DNA of 64,000 bases from Akebia trifoliata (lineage: Eukaryota > Streptophyta > Magnoliopsida > Ranunculales > Lardizabalaceae): assembly GCA_017979445.1 (NCBI GenBank), contig CM030711.1:44811560-44875559 (forward strand). Direction: 5' to 3'. A program made the position numbers and the translations under genes. The notes below the pieces were generated by a model. The model ran no database searches. It saw only the letters and a list, made by a program, of their open reading frames with translations, and was not told the DNA's origin. Below, in pieces: positions 47,301 to 58,558 of the stretch (its first letter is position 1; each line of letters starts with the position of its first letter).

Positions 47301-48138
47301 TCATCGACTCTCATCCAACTCATGCCTATGTGATACTATACTTGGACAAGCATGTGGTGACACTTGTCACTAGTTTGAAAATTTAAAACTCCTTTTCAAA
47401 GATTGAGAAATGATTGAAAAAATTATTGTCCTTCACTTTCCTAAGAACACCAGCTTGCATTTTTTACTTTGACTTTTCATCTTCTTTTTCATTTAAATAT
47501 TCTTCATTTTCTTGATCTTCACTATTTTTATTGACTAAATATTCAGAAGATCTTTGGCAAGCACCACACTGGATCTTTTTCTTCTTTTTTCTTTTCTTTA
47601 ACTATTCTAAATTGTTGAAGCCTTTAAGAAAAGACTTGTTGATTAAAATCATCACCAACAACAACTTCATCAAGGTACCCATCTAATCTCAAGGAGTGGA
47701 ACCTATAAAAGCCTCCACAATAATTATTCAGTGAAATTCAATAAAATTTTGTAAAAAAAAATTTGAATAATTTTCTGGGAATATACCAATGTTGTCGCTG
47801 GATTTCCTAGCAAAGTTTATCATTTTAACCTCCCTAAAAATCTAATCTTATTCTTAAGATTTAAATGTTGAAGAAAATAAAATTACAAAGGATAAAGAAT
47901 AAAATGATTTATCAATACATCTAACATCATCAATTAATTTTTTAATTCGTTGGTAATTGATAGTCCTTTATTTGGAGGATTTTATGAGTTAAAAAAAAAA
48001 AATTGGGAGAATTTTCTAACACATAATTTCCATTAATCAATTTAAGAAGACCGAGGTCATGGAGTATATCATCAGTTCAAAAACATGCAGAGTACATCTC
48101 AAATATTCACCAAAACGTGGCGAAGTATATATCCAAAG
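44365..48138. mobile_element. Larger TIR element hosting the palindromic element
   Basis: Inverted ends share TTTTGGTGAATATTTGAGAT, read plus near 44392 and minus near 48117, followed inward by a degenerate TGATGxCATGxC block. The same inverted ends bound about 11323-12518, and single copies of one end occur near 4310 and 43040, so this is a dispersed family. The 44982-46917 element is nested inside. No coding frame or clean target duplication was seen; boundaries are approximate. Confidence 0.5.
44982..46917. mobile_element. Palindromic TIR element, Mutator-like, with internal tandem arrays and 9-bp TSD
   Basis: Ends are GGGAAAATTATG and CATAATTTTCCC, and the terminal inverted repeats run about 110 bp. 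A perfect 9-bp target duplication TTATCTAAA flanks it (44973-44981 and 46918-46926), the size typical of Mutator-like elements. The left arm has about 12 units of an 85-95 bp repeat (TACCGGTCATTCAAAGACCG, CT-rich tract, T/A tracts). The right arm has about 5 such units in inverted orientation. The terminal repeat recurs inside the left arm near 45332 and 45681. Only about 46150-46390 is unique. No transposase frame is seen. Confidence 0.82.
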
Positions 48139-48141
48139 AGT

Positions 48142-48484
48142 GGGAAATGTTCAGCACCAAACATTTTGGCAAAACATTTTTCAAACACATGGGTTAGAAG
48201 TTTTGGAACGGGCTGATTTTTGGTGAGGATGATCTCTACGGTGAGGAGATCATCATCACTAAAAATCAGCCCATTCCAAAACTTCTAATCCCATAAAAAA
48301 TGGACGGTCCACGATTTTTCAACTTGTAAACATGGGGTTAGAAGTTTTGGAATGGGCTGATTTTTGGTGAGGATGATCTCTACGGTGAGGAGATCATCAT
48401 CACCAAAAATCAGTCCATTCCAAAACTTCTAACCCATGTAGGACAAAAATGGTTGGCTAAAATGTTTGGTGCTGAACGGAACCC
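48142..48484. mobile_element. Double-hairpin MITE, copy 4 (Mutator-like, 9-bp TSD)
   Basis: Ends GGGAAATGTTCAGC and GCTGAACGGAACCC. A perfect 9-bp target duplication CCAAAGAGT lies at 48133-48141 and 48485-48493. Between the ends are two successive ~110-bp hairpins, each built on GAAGTTTTGGAATGGGCTGA and its complement around a GAGGATGATCTC loop. Non-coding, and the best-preserved copy of the family. Confidence 0.88.
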
Positions 48485-48501
48485 CCAAAGAGTAATGATA
48501 T

Positions 48502-48730
48502 CCTAACTAGAGAGTTTTCACTCGGTCAATACTCATATGACGTGGCATAGACATGGAACCATAGATCTTTTTCCTCGGGATACACATCTGCATATTTTTC
48601 AATCGAATTGCAGGTGTGTTTCTTAAAGAAACAGATCTATGGTTGGGTATCCTGAGGAAACGGATCTATGGTACCGTGTCTATGCCACGTCATCCGAGTA
48701 ATTAGTGAGTGAAGACGTTCTAGTTCATAA
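48502..48730. mobile_element. Palindromic element with shared core (H), upstream of WD40-like gene
   Basis: Arms AACTAGAGAGTTTTCACTC and, complemented, AACTAGAACGTCTTCACTC, then GACGTGGCATAGACA/TGTCTATGCCACGTC. Core CCATAGATCTTTTTCCTCGG, GATACACAT; the right copy of the stem is duplicated. It abuts the promoter region of the next gene. Confidence 0.7.
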
Positions 48731-48807
48731 CTCGTATACACTAACACCGTCAAAACACGCCGTTAAATTTCTAAATTTGTAATTTGAAACCCGATCTGAG
48801 GACCTCA

Positions 48808-48818
48808 TTATATATTTT
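48808..48818 (+). promoter_or_regulatory. TATA-like box of the WD40-like gene
   Basis: TTATATATTTT precedes a CT-rich then GA-rich leader (48825-48900) typical of plant transcription start regions and lies about 370 bp before the start codon. No competing promoter was seen in this interval. Confidence 0.5.
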
Positions 48819-49110
48819 GGTTTTTTCCTCTCTCCGACACTCTCTCACACTACCGAGTTCTCAGACTTAGAGAGAGAAGAGAAGAGAAGAGAGACGGTCT
48901 TCTCTACTTCTGTTATTTTTTCTCGGTTTCTTCGACTCTGTTTTTTAGGGTTTACGAATTGCGAATTAAGATAGTTTTGCAAGAATTTTCTATCAAGGAT
49001 TCTAGGGTTTCTTTCTCGTGCATCTGTTTTCTAGTCTTGGATTTTAGGGTTCTATAAGAGAGGATCAGAAGCTAGAGCTTCAGATTTTGTTGATCAGGAA
49101 AACAAAAGAG

Positions 49111-49174
49111 ATGGTTCCTTTAATTTGTTTTAGATTCTGAGATGCAATTTGACCGTTTTGGAATTAAAAATTAG
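49111..49174 (+). promoter_or_regulatory. Two consecutive uORFs in the WD40-like gene leader
   Basis: The first ATG after the TATA-like box opens a 9-codon uORF (49111-49140, peptide MVPLICFRF). One base after its stop, a second ATG opens a 10-codon uORF (49142-49174, peptide MQFDRFGIKN), which ends 10 nt before the main ATG 49185. No earlier ATG was seen between the TATA-like box and 49111. Scanning ribosomes would meet both first. Confidence 0.6.
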
Positions 49175-49184
49175 GGTTATTGAG

Positions 49185-52100
49185 ATGGATGGGAAGAGGA
49201 TTTCTGTCAGTCCTCGTCCTTGTTGTGGTCGTCGGATTTTGGTGAAGAAACGTCCGCGGGTTGACGGATTCGTGAACAGCGTCAAGAAGCTTCAGAGGAG
49301 GGAGATATGTTCTAAGCGAGACCGAGCTTTCAGTATGAGCAATGCCCAGGAGCGATTCAGGAATATAGGGTTGAGGGTTAGTGTTTTATCTTCTTCCTTT
49401 GTTCCTGTTTTTGTGTGTGTGTGTGTGTGTTCTAATTTTACGATTTGTCAGTGTTTTGTTGCTATTAGGGTTTTATTATTTTGCTTGAACTGGTTTAGGT
49501 TTTAGAATTTAAACAATAGGGCTTGAAAGACTCGAGTTGTTGTCACAATTGGTAATTCAATTTCAAAGTGAATTTAAACAAGAACGATTCAGTTTGGTGT
49601 AACTTGTGTGTCATAAAAATTGAATCTTTATGCAAAAATTCCTAAGATGTGTCATGAAGATTCCTAGAAGCCTTAAGCATGTGGTGCATTTCAGATTCCC
49701 TCTACGACCCAACTTGAAATCTGAAAATTGAAATAGTTTGGTAGCATGGTTTCAATTATTTTCTTCAATATAAAATTCAAGAAACTGAGGGTTTGTATGA
49801 TTGGATACGGTTTCTGCACACCAATGACGCATTAGTTGAAGTCTTTTCCAACACATTTGCAGTTAATAGAAATTGGGACCATTTCATGAATCATCTTTCG
49901 TCTCACATCGGGAATCCTATATCATTCTCTTGGCTAAGATATCCTGTTTGATCTCATGAAGTGCCACAATATTTGGATTCCTGATTTTGATTGAGAATAC
50001 ACTTCTTCTGATCTTGTTAAACAGAATTCGAACATTCTAAGTGGATCACTCTGACTGTTCTTGCATCAAACATCTTAGGACTTAACAATGGACCTGCTCA
50101 ATTCTTCTCCCAAACTTTGGACTTGTCTGGCTTATCTCGATTTTCACCCTTTCTTATTGCATGACACTCGGCCCATATCTATGGCTGCACTCAATTGGGT
50201 TGGGCAACATCCCTCTCTGCCAGCTTCCCTTATTATTGATTCACAAGGCTTGTCACTTGAACCACCGACTTCCTTCGAAATTGATAGTGAAAAAGAATCC
50301 ATGCAAATACTTCATCTGTGTTCAGCCTTATCAGGCCTGATGTTTGATCCTTGAAATGTTCAATTTCTTTGTGGGACTTGGGGGACAAGATTAATTGCTT
50401 TAGTATGTATGGACTATGGTCTTACTGAATCTATTTCTTTAATGCATTTTCTTGTCATTATATTTTTTTTTCTCTTGCTAAATATTGTTGGAAGCTCTGG
50501 TTTGATACTATATGTAAATTCCATTTTTGTTGTTTTTTCAATATCATCTGTAGCCAATGCAACACATTTCCATGCCTTGTTATCTACCTGTATGTATAAG
50601 AACCATTTTCAGTTTATAATGTCCACATATTTAAAGTCATGCCTTTAAGACTCTTTGACGCGCTGCATATGTGTTTTTTTCTTTCGATCAGGAGGAATAC
50701 GATACCCATGATCCCAAGGGTCACTGCCCTCTGGTACTACCTTTTCTGAAGAAGAGGTCAAAAATTATTGAGATAGTGGCGGCACGTGACATTGTATTTG
50801 CTCTTGCACAATCTGGTGTTTGTGCAGCATTTAGTAGAGGTTAGAACGCATGATTTTCACCATCTTATCACATTTGGAATACTGTTTTGCTATAGAATAT
50901 GCTTTCATTGTGAACAATTTATTCCAAAGTTGAAAATTACCTACATAGCAAGCCTTCGGGCTTTGAATTTTCAAAATGCAGAAGCAAACCAGAGGATATG
51001 TTTTCTGAATGTTAGTCCTGATGAAGTCATTCGAAGCTTGTTCTATAATAAGAACAATGATTCACTTATAACAGTTTCAGTTTATGCTTCAGACAACTTC
51101 AGCTCCTTGAAATGCAGAACCACAAGAATTGAGTGCGTGGAAACCTTTCCTTTTTCTTTTGCTTATAGTTCTGTTCCCCCCCCTTGTTTTTTTTTTCCTT
51201 TTCTTTTTCTTTTTCTCTTACCTTATGTTATTATAAATGAGTTAGGTACATACGAAGGGGAAAGCCAGATGCTGGTTTTGCACTTTTTGAATCTGAATCA
51301 CTAAAGTGGCCTGGTTTTGTTGAGTTTGATGATGTAAATGGAAAGGTTCTCACTTATTCTGCTCAAGACAGGTAAATTATGCCACTTCAATCAATGTGTG
51401 GCTAATTCATCTACTGCATGCTTTGGGTTTTGAATCTAAATTTCCTTTTGTTTCTTTGTATTAGTATATACAAGGTGTTCGACCTCAAAAATTATACACT
51501 GCTGTACTCTATATCAGATAAAAATGTACAAGAAATTAAGATTAGGTAAGTTTCTCTCTCATAAAACTTTTTCAGCATGTTTTATAACGTTCAAAGGTTC
51601 TTATCCTTAAATTCAGAATTAGTTCTATGCAGCTTTTATTTCTTAGTATATTCCAATGCATTGATATAATGATCCCTCTCTACTTTTTCTTAGATGATTG
51701 TATTTTGTAACATGTTCCCATTCGTTGACATAATGGGTGCTCTTCCTTGGCTTAATAAAAACTAGGATGCTATATATTACTAATTTCCAGTTCCTAGCAT
51801 AGAGCTACTTTACACTTGATTATGGTAATGCTCTCCAGTTGCAGAAGAGAGGAAAGTTTCCAGTATGTTTATTGGGGTTTTTTCATTTGATATACCGTAA
51901 TAATAGCTTTGCCTTGAATTAAGGGGGGTTGGCAAAGTTGGTTCCTTTTTTTGGGAGTGGTTCATGGTTATTCTTTATGATTATGAGACTATCTTTCTCA
52001 AGTCCTTGACAAGTAATTGAATTTGACCAACATAGTGTTTGGCTTGTACACTTTCCACTTCAACAATTATGTGACATGTAGGATGCGAGAGTCCTTAATG

Positions 52101-55100
52101 ATTTGCTCATTCACTAATCTGGCTGGTGAAGTTTGGTGCTTTTTTACATGAATTGACTACCTTCAAAATTGTGAACTTCATTGGCGTTTTTTATGATGTG
52201 TAGGGAAACAATGGACTATGTGATTCATTAGTGTATTCATTGTTTTGTTGCTGGAAAGTTTTGGTATCTATTCTGATTTGCATGGAAGCTGGAGTATAAT
52301 TGGATAAGATGGTTGATCTTTTGGATGGGTCCTGGCCCCACTGGAAATTTATGGAACTGTTATGTGCTGTTTGTAGGACTGAAACAGGGTGGATTATATG
52401 AAATTAAGTGTTGGGCAAGTTAGTTATTATAGAGATATAGAGATTTAGGAATGGGCTTATGCAGAAAAATTAATCTGAAGAAGAAAGTGGACTGAGTCTC
52501 ACAGCCCCATAAATCTGAGTTACTAATAGATTGGAGTCGCACCAATCAATAAGGTGAAGATATGTTTCATCTCTAAATTGCGTTATGATAATAGTTAACA
52601 TACTTCACTGTGTCTTTAGGAGGAATTTACATGTAATTATGAAGTGTAGAATCCTCCTTTCGTAGTTCTAAACTACTCAAACTCTTAGGATAGGCCTCTA
52701 TCTTCCAGATAAGGGTTCAGCACTAGAATCTTATCAAATCTTCTAGGATTCTAACTCTATTAAAAATTAGTTATGGGAATGATCAATGGACCCCACCTAT
52801 GAGCTGGATTAACGATACTCAACCCATAGTCATCAGACTGATAGAAGCCCAAACCCAGATCTATTGGATTACTGTACTGGATCTTAGAAACGGGTCTTAG
52901 TTGGCTGGACCCATTTGCCTGTTGGCACTATTATTTCAAGTAGTTGAAGGGAGGCACTAGATGGCGAGGTAGCTAAAAAGTGTCCTAGTGGCGAAAAACT
53001 TCAAATTAAGATTCCATAAATATGTGCTATGCGTCTAATACGAGCCTGCTCACAAAACTCCTCCCTCCCTCCCCGCCCACAACCACACATGCACTACACC
53101 CCAAGGCACACCAATAATGAGATTTACAGTAATGCTTGAGGAGAGTTGAACCCATGACCTAGGTTTGGAGTGTGTTGAATCCACCTTCACCCCAATAATC
53201 CCTTGCCTGGCAAAAAAAAAGTATGCTATTTTTTTTTATTTTTTTCTCATAATATGGGCATTTAGTCCTTTTTTAATTTATTAGTTGATGATTTATTGAA
53301 AAATAAGGTGGTTGATTGACCAACCTATGAAGCAAGCTACGTCATAGAAAAGAAATAGAAAGCAAGAAAATACAAAACACTAAAGCCAAGACCTAGATCT
53401 GGCCTTCACAAAAGGTTGAAGATCTTTCAGGATTTTTTTATCTGTTATTTGTTGAAGTTGATATTATGGATGTTGTTATAAAAATGATCTTGCTTTCGTA
53501 TGATTTGATGACTGCCAATGTAGAAGGCTCATAATGTGGTGTGTTTGCTTGCAAGTAATCCATCTACTTATGCTTGAATGATTTGATCTATTTTTATTTT
53601 TATTTTTATTGCATTTGCTGCTTCTCTATTTTCAAGTACATGAGTCTGAATGATGAGGTACTACAAATGATTTTCTGGATGTTGTTTGATTGGTTGATAT
53701 TTGGCACTCTTGTTTTTCTGAGTATGATAGAGCACATGCTTATCCTCCCGTCTCTTTTTTTTTTTCTTTACACTCGTAACAGTCCAGGGATCATGTTGTT
53801 GATATTTACAAGAGCTGGTAGCCATGTCCCTCTTAAGATTCTATCGATAGAAGATGGCACTGTTCTGAAGGCCTTCAACCATCTCCTTCATCGAAATAAA
53901 AAGGTGGACTTCATAGAGCAATTCAATGAGAAGCTTCTTGTCAAGCAAGAGAATGAGAATCTCCAGATTCTTGATGTAAGGTTTTCTTGTCATTGATTCA
54001 TTAGAATTTAAAACAGCACTTTAATCGCTGGGCTTCTCAATGTGTCACCTTAGTAAGGAGGTAAATTCTGTGGGTTATACCAGCTCACCAGTTGGTAAAG
54101 TTTGAGATGGTGATACCACACACACTTCCTTGACCATGGTCCTCTATAAAAGACTATTATTTAAACATTAATCAATGTACCGAATGTTTTGACAATGTGA
54201 AACGAGATTTTAAACCTTGATTGTAACTATGATTGCTTCTTGTAGGTTCGGAATTCTGAGCTAACAGAAGTTAACAGAACTGAATTTATGACTCCATCGG
54301 CGTTTATATTTTTATATGAGAATCAGTTATTCTTGACATTCCGGAATCGAACTGTGGCTGTTTGGAACTTCCGAGGTGAGCTTGTAACATCATTCGAGGA
54401 TCACTTGTTATGGCACCCCGACTGCAACACAAACAATATTTATATCACAAGTGATCAGGATCTTATAATTTCTTACTGCAAGGCTGATTCAGACGATCCA
54501 TTGGAAGGAAATGGTAATTTTCTCATCTAATTTTAGAGCTATGAATTTAAGCCAAGCCTCCATGCCATATATTGTTGAAATCAATGTTTAAGATCTCATA
54601 TTGATATAATGTCTCGGTTAGAAAAACTGAAACAGCCTCAACTGAAACATGTAGACAATCCAAAACATTCTTGAAACATTAAATGTTTTGGTTTGGGGGG
54701 TCAAATCTTTCGTTCCAGTCTTGGCCAAAACTGGAATATTCTAAAACGGCACAAAATTTTGAACTATGGTTTATTATAAAGTCCATTCAAACAATGTATG
54801 TCCACTCAGACTTGCTCACACGACCATATGTCATAGTGGGCAAGGCTACATGCAACTGTAATTGTTTTCGGTGCACATTGGTTATATTTTGGGCAAGATG
54901 ACACCTTTTGGATGCTTGTCTCAGAACTATAGAAGATACACCTTCCCATCTCATGCAAGATTTATGATTTGTTGGCTTCTGTTGGGAATGGATGGTTAGG
55001 AAGAATGACATGCTTGCTCTGATATTGTTAATAAATGTAGCCTCTGCAACGTTCTTGCTTACTTTTGGGCCCCAACAGCTTCATAGGTTTTGAGCTATGC

Positions 55101-55730
55101 TTTAAAATACTCCGAGTGGACTCAAAACTTGGCTGAGTCAACTTGGTTGAGTTATAGTTGACTCTAGAGGTTTTGATCCATTTTTTAAAACTTGTTGATT
55201 CAGTTCTAAAACCCATTTGAACTAAGTTGCCAAGTTGCTGTGACATCTCCAAGTCAGATTAGTAACTTGACCAAGTTGTGTTATATTTAATACCCTTCTT
55301 TGGAGAAAAGGATAAATATAATTTAAATTAAATATTAATTCTTTTAAAATATCTAAGAAAATTTAGAAATTTGACTCATCCGAGTTGATTTGATTTGATG
55401 GGCATGGGAGCATGTTTTGGAGTTTTAAAATGTAGGTTTTGAAATTTTTATGTTTCCAACAGTAATTGTTTTCTCATGACAGCTGGGTCGATCAATATCA
55501 GCAATATCTTGACTGGAAAATGCCTTGCCAAAATACGAGCAAGCAATAGCAACCCTAAAGATGAGTGCAGCAGTGGTCGTGGAAAATTGAAGAAACGGTC
55601 TTATGCTTCCAGGCTCAGGAATTCAGTTGCAGAAGCCTTGGAGGACATCACGGCACTCTTCTATGATGAAGAACGCAACGAGATCTACACTGGTAACAGG
55701 CAGGGCCTTGTTCACGTTTGGTCTAACTGA
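49185..55730 (+). CDS. Conserved plant WD40/transducin-like protein, unknown function (8 exons, 468 aa)
   Basis: I recognise this as a protein conserved across land plants and usually labelled transducin/WD40-like, but know no established function. Exons: 49185-49376, 50692-50839, 50982-51132, 51246-51371, 51465-51545, 53783-53975, 54246-54513, 55483-55730; phases are consistent and no stop interrupts. The N-terminus is basic (PCCGRRILVKKRPRVDG), then come strand-rich beta-propeller-like blocks: VIRSLFYNKNNDSLITVSVY, VFDLKNYTLLYSISD, TVAVWNFRGELVTSFEDH, and a final RNEIYTGNRQGLVHVWSN, the clearest WD-type repeat. A Lys/Arg/Ser-rich insert (GRGKLKKRSYASRLR) precedes the last blade. Intron 5 is 2.2 kb. 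Two uORFs lie just upstream of ATG 49185. The gene converges with the phosphoglycerate mutase gene. Confidence 0.88.
53085..53215 (-). repeat. tRNA-related SINE-like fragment, WD40-like gene intron 5
   Basis: The minus strand has GTCATGGGTTCAACTCTCC (B-box-like) after GGTGGATTCAACACACTCCA. A similar block lies at about 39640-39695 in MED33 intron 10 on the plus strand. No clear target duplication. Confidence 0.4.
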
Positions 55731-58558
55731 AGATAATAATATCTTCTCTCTGTTCTGATCCAGTGGTAACCCACTCCTCAACAATGGGGGGTTGAATCCA
55801 TTAGGCTTGCACCATAGCTGACATGAGTTTCACGGCTTCAAGTGTGCTTTTAGTGGTTCCGTCTTGTTTTCTTTGTTAACCCAGCACCCCTTTTTTTTTC
55901 TTTTCTTTGTTGGGCACTCTGCACTAGGTAATATATTCAATGAGCTGGCCTGTGTATGATGGAGCCGTGGGGCCAAGATAAGTTGTATGAGTTGCATTTG
56001 TCACTCATTTTCGTCATGTCTACACTCCACTGCACTGAATTCTAGTGTAATTATGCCTAAATACTACTTTGAAGAGTTGTGAATCTTAACATGAGCAGGG
56101 TAATGTTAGTTGATGATAACAGTAGGTTTTCCTTGTCCACATTTCCACATGGAATTGAGTTATAGTAATCTCCATGGTCTCAGGTGTGTGCATAGATCAG
56201 CATGAAAATTTGGACAACAGGGATTTAGTTTGGCTACAAATCATGCTTGCGACATTGTCCAAGCGTGATAAATATGCGTTGGTGCCTTGTAATGTTACAC
56301 GTAGCTTCATTGGGGCTTCCATAGTATGTTGGTACCTGGTTAATGTTGATGAACAAACAGGGGATTTTTCAAGTTAATGTTGATGAACAAACGGGATTTT
56401 TCAAGCAACTTAGAGTGGCTTGCGATGCACCTTGGTCACATAAGCTGTTGATTAGTGAAGTATTTTTTTGAACCATATGTTATGCTCAACACTCTAGGCA
56501 TGGAAACACCATCATCATTAGTACCAGAGAATAAACAAGGTGCCTCTCTATACTTAATGTTTCATGTCGGTGATTGATACGAGCATAATTTAGTTTCAAT
56601 GGTATAATTTGGGCATTTGACACTTAAATAAATGAAAAATACAGAAAATTTAAATTCAACACCATAACATCTGGAATTCCTCCAAGAAATATTAGAAAAT
56701 CAAGGTAAGGTCTAAAATCATGCAAAATCAACCTTCATGAACAATTCCTTCAATCATCACGTGAGTAGACCATTGGAAAATGATATCAGTGGAGGCACAT
56801 ACTGATTGATACATAATTGTAATTGTAAATGATTGATTGATTGATTTTATCATCATATTCCAGTGATAATCAGCAGAAAATGATTCAGACTGATAAAGAA
56901 AATGATGGTACAAGGGAATTTTGCGAATTATTTTATCAATTCTTTTTGTACATGAATTGTTTCACTTATTCATTAGATTTTTTCGTTTGGGTTTTTTCGC
57001 AAATTGTTAAATCGATTTTCAATTTGTAGATTTTTATAGAATTATTAATGGCTCCAAAAACCACCCAAAGAGTTGAATAGTCAATTTTCAGCTTCCACAT
57101 TCCCTCCTTTCTTTAATTGCATTGTGCAAGCCTATAAATGGGGGGCATAACCGTCTTTTGGACCTCTATAAACAAGGCTTTAGATAGAATTGAATGGAGG
57201 AACAACAAAAATATTCAACCAGCCTAAAATTTTTTGGGACAAGGATCTGATGATGATGATGATGATGCCACATTTTCCTCAATGTGAACTTGAAAGCAAA
57301 TCAGAGGCAAAAGACAACTCCTAAATAGACCCATTATAGCTCTTCAAAATTTGGTATGCCTTCGATCAATGATTTGCCTATCAGCTAGAAATATGCGAGT
57401 GGCCATTCTATCAAAAAGAAGTCGTCTAATGTGCATATTTCCTCCGCATTTAATATAAAAAAAAGGTGATTGTTGTAAGATTAGAAGTCAATATTACTCT
57501 TTCCAATCAGTGGTGCATAATCCTACATGAGAGAGTTAGCTATTTATGACTTTTCTGGGAGATTTGTATGTAGGGACACACACAACAGAGTCCATTTTAT
57601 CTTTCTTATGGGAATGTACATACTTTTGTTTTAGCGGGGGATTCCTACTCTTAGAAATATATACGAGCCAAGTGTTTTTGTTAATGAAAATGATTTCTTA
57701 CCAGCTTTCACAATCTCCATTTACATTCTTTTGAGTTTCCCTCTCTTTTAGGACCTTCAACTTGAATACTTCATACAGAGGCTGTTGTTGGCCTTCGATG
57801 GAACCCAAACCATCGCAATCTACTTCCTAAAGTTTATCACCTATTGGAGCACTATTAATTTCTCGAGTACGATCATTTCTAATTTTAACTTTCCTAACAT
57901 TTCCACACATCCATTGCAACATCTTTATCTTTACTACACTCAATTTATCAAGAATGATACTTCTTGACCACCCAAAAGAGATGTACTAACAGAATACTGT
58001 ATCAATATACCAAAGGATGATGTCTGCATTTCATATGACAGGGCAGAACATGACATCTTTTAGGGATTTATTCTCATTTTTCATTTGTATAAAAGCAGGC
58101 CATCAAAATTAATGGTCCTGCCAAATTCAACATGTTTAATTTGCTATCAGTCGGCAGACCATCACATAGTCCAGCTGATTTTCACAATGGCTGCCCAGTG
58201 GTAACTTTCAAAATACAAAGTTGTATTTGCATTAACCTAACTTGCAGGATGTCGGTTAACTAAATATATAACCTGGTAAAAGTGATAGATAAGTTTCATC
58301 GCCACAAGCCCACTAATCCTGATGAAAACTAAATACCATAAAATATAAAACGCAGGTGTACTTCCAGTTCCAGTGGGAGAGACACCCCACCTCCCCAAAA
58401 CTGTCATCACAATACAAAACCATAATCCTACTTATTCCGTTCCATCAAAATCTTTATTTAACCTTAGAAAATAACATACTCTCCACATGAATTTGTATAG
58501 CATGATTAATTGACGTTAAAACTAGCTTCAGCTTCTTAGTAAATATTTAACGTTACCC
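55731..58558. other. Intergenic between convergent WD40-like and iPGAM genes
   Basis: Holds both 3'UTRs, a short ATG/GAT microsatellite near 57250 and the RTE fragment at 57730-57965. No further gene or RNA was recognised. Confidence 0.6.
57730..57965 (-). pseudogene. RTE LINE 3' fragment
   Basis: The minus-strand frame encodes MLQWMCGNVRKVKIRNDRTR, then INSAPIGDKL, matching the conserved C-terminal block of plant RTE ORFs (MLRWMCG...APIEDK). Stops follow. Intergenic, between the two convergent genes. Confidence 0.65.

Larger units (their letters stand above)
42472..48807. other. Transposon-dense intergenic region, MED33 to WD40-like gene
   Basis: No gene seen. In order: MED33 3' flank, TIR-family remnant (about 42880-43160), purine-armed MITE (43458-43790), TIR element 44365-48138 hosting the palindromic element 44982-46917, double-hairpin MITE (48142-48484), and core element (48502-48730). 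Confidence 0.65.

Noticed and set aside
50088..50354. 88-codon open frame in WD40-like intron 1
   Set aside because: It has an ATG and looks protein-like, but I know no homologue, and it lies in the intron between exons whose phases join without it.
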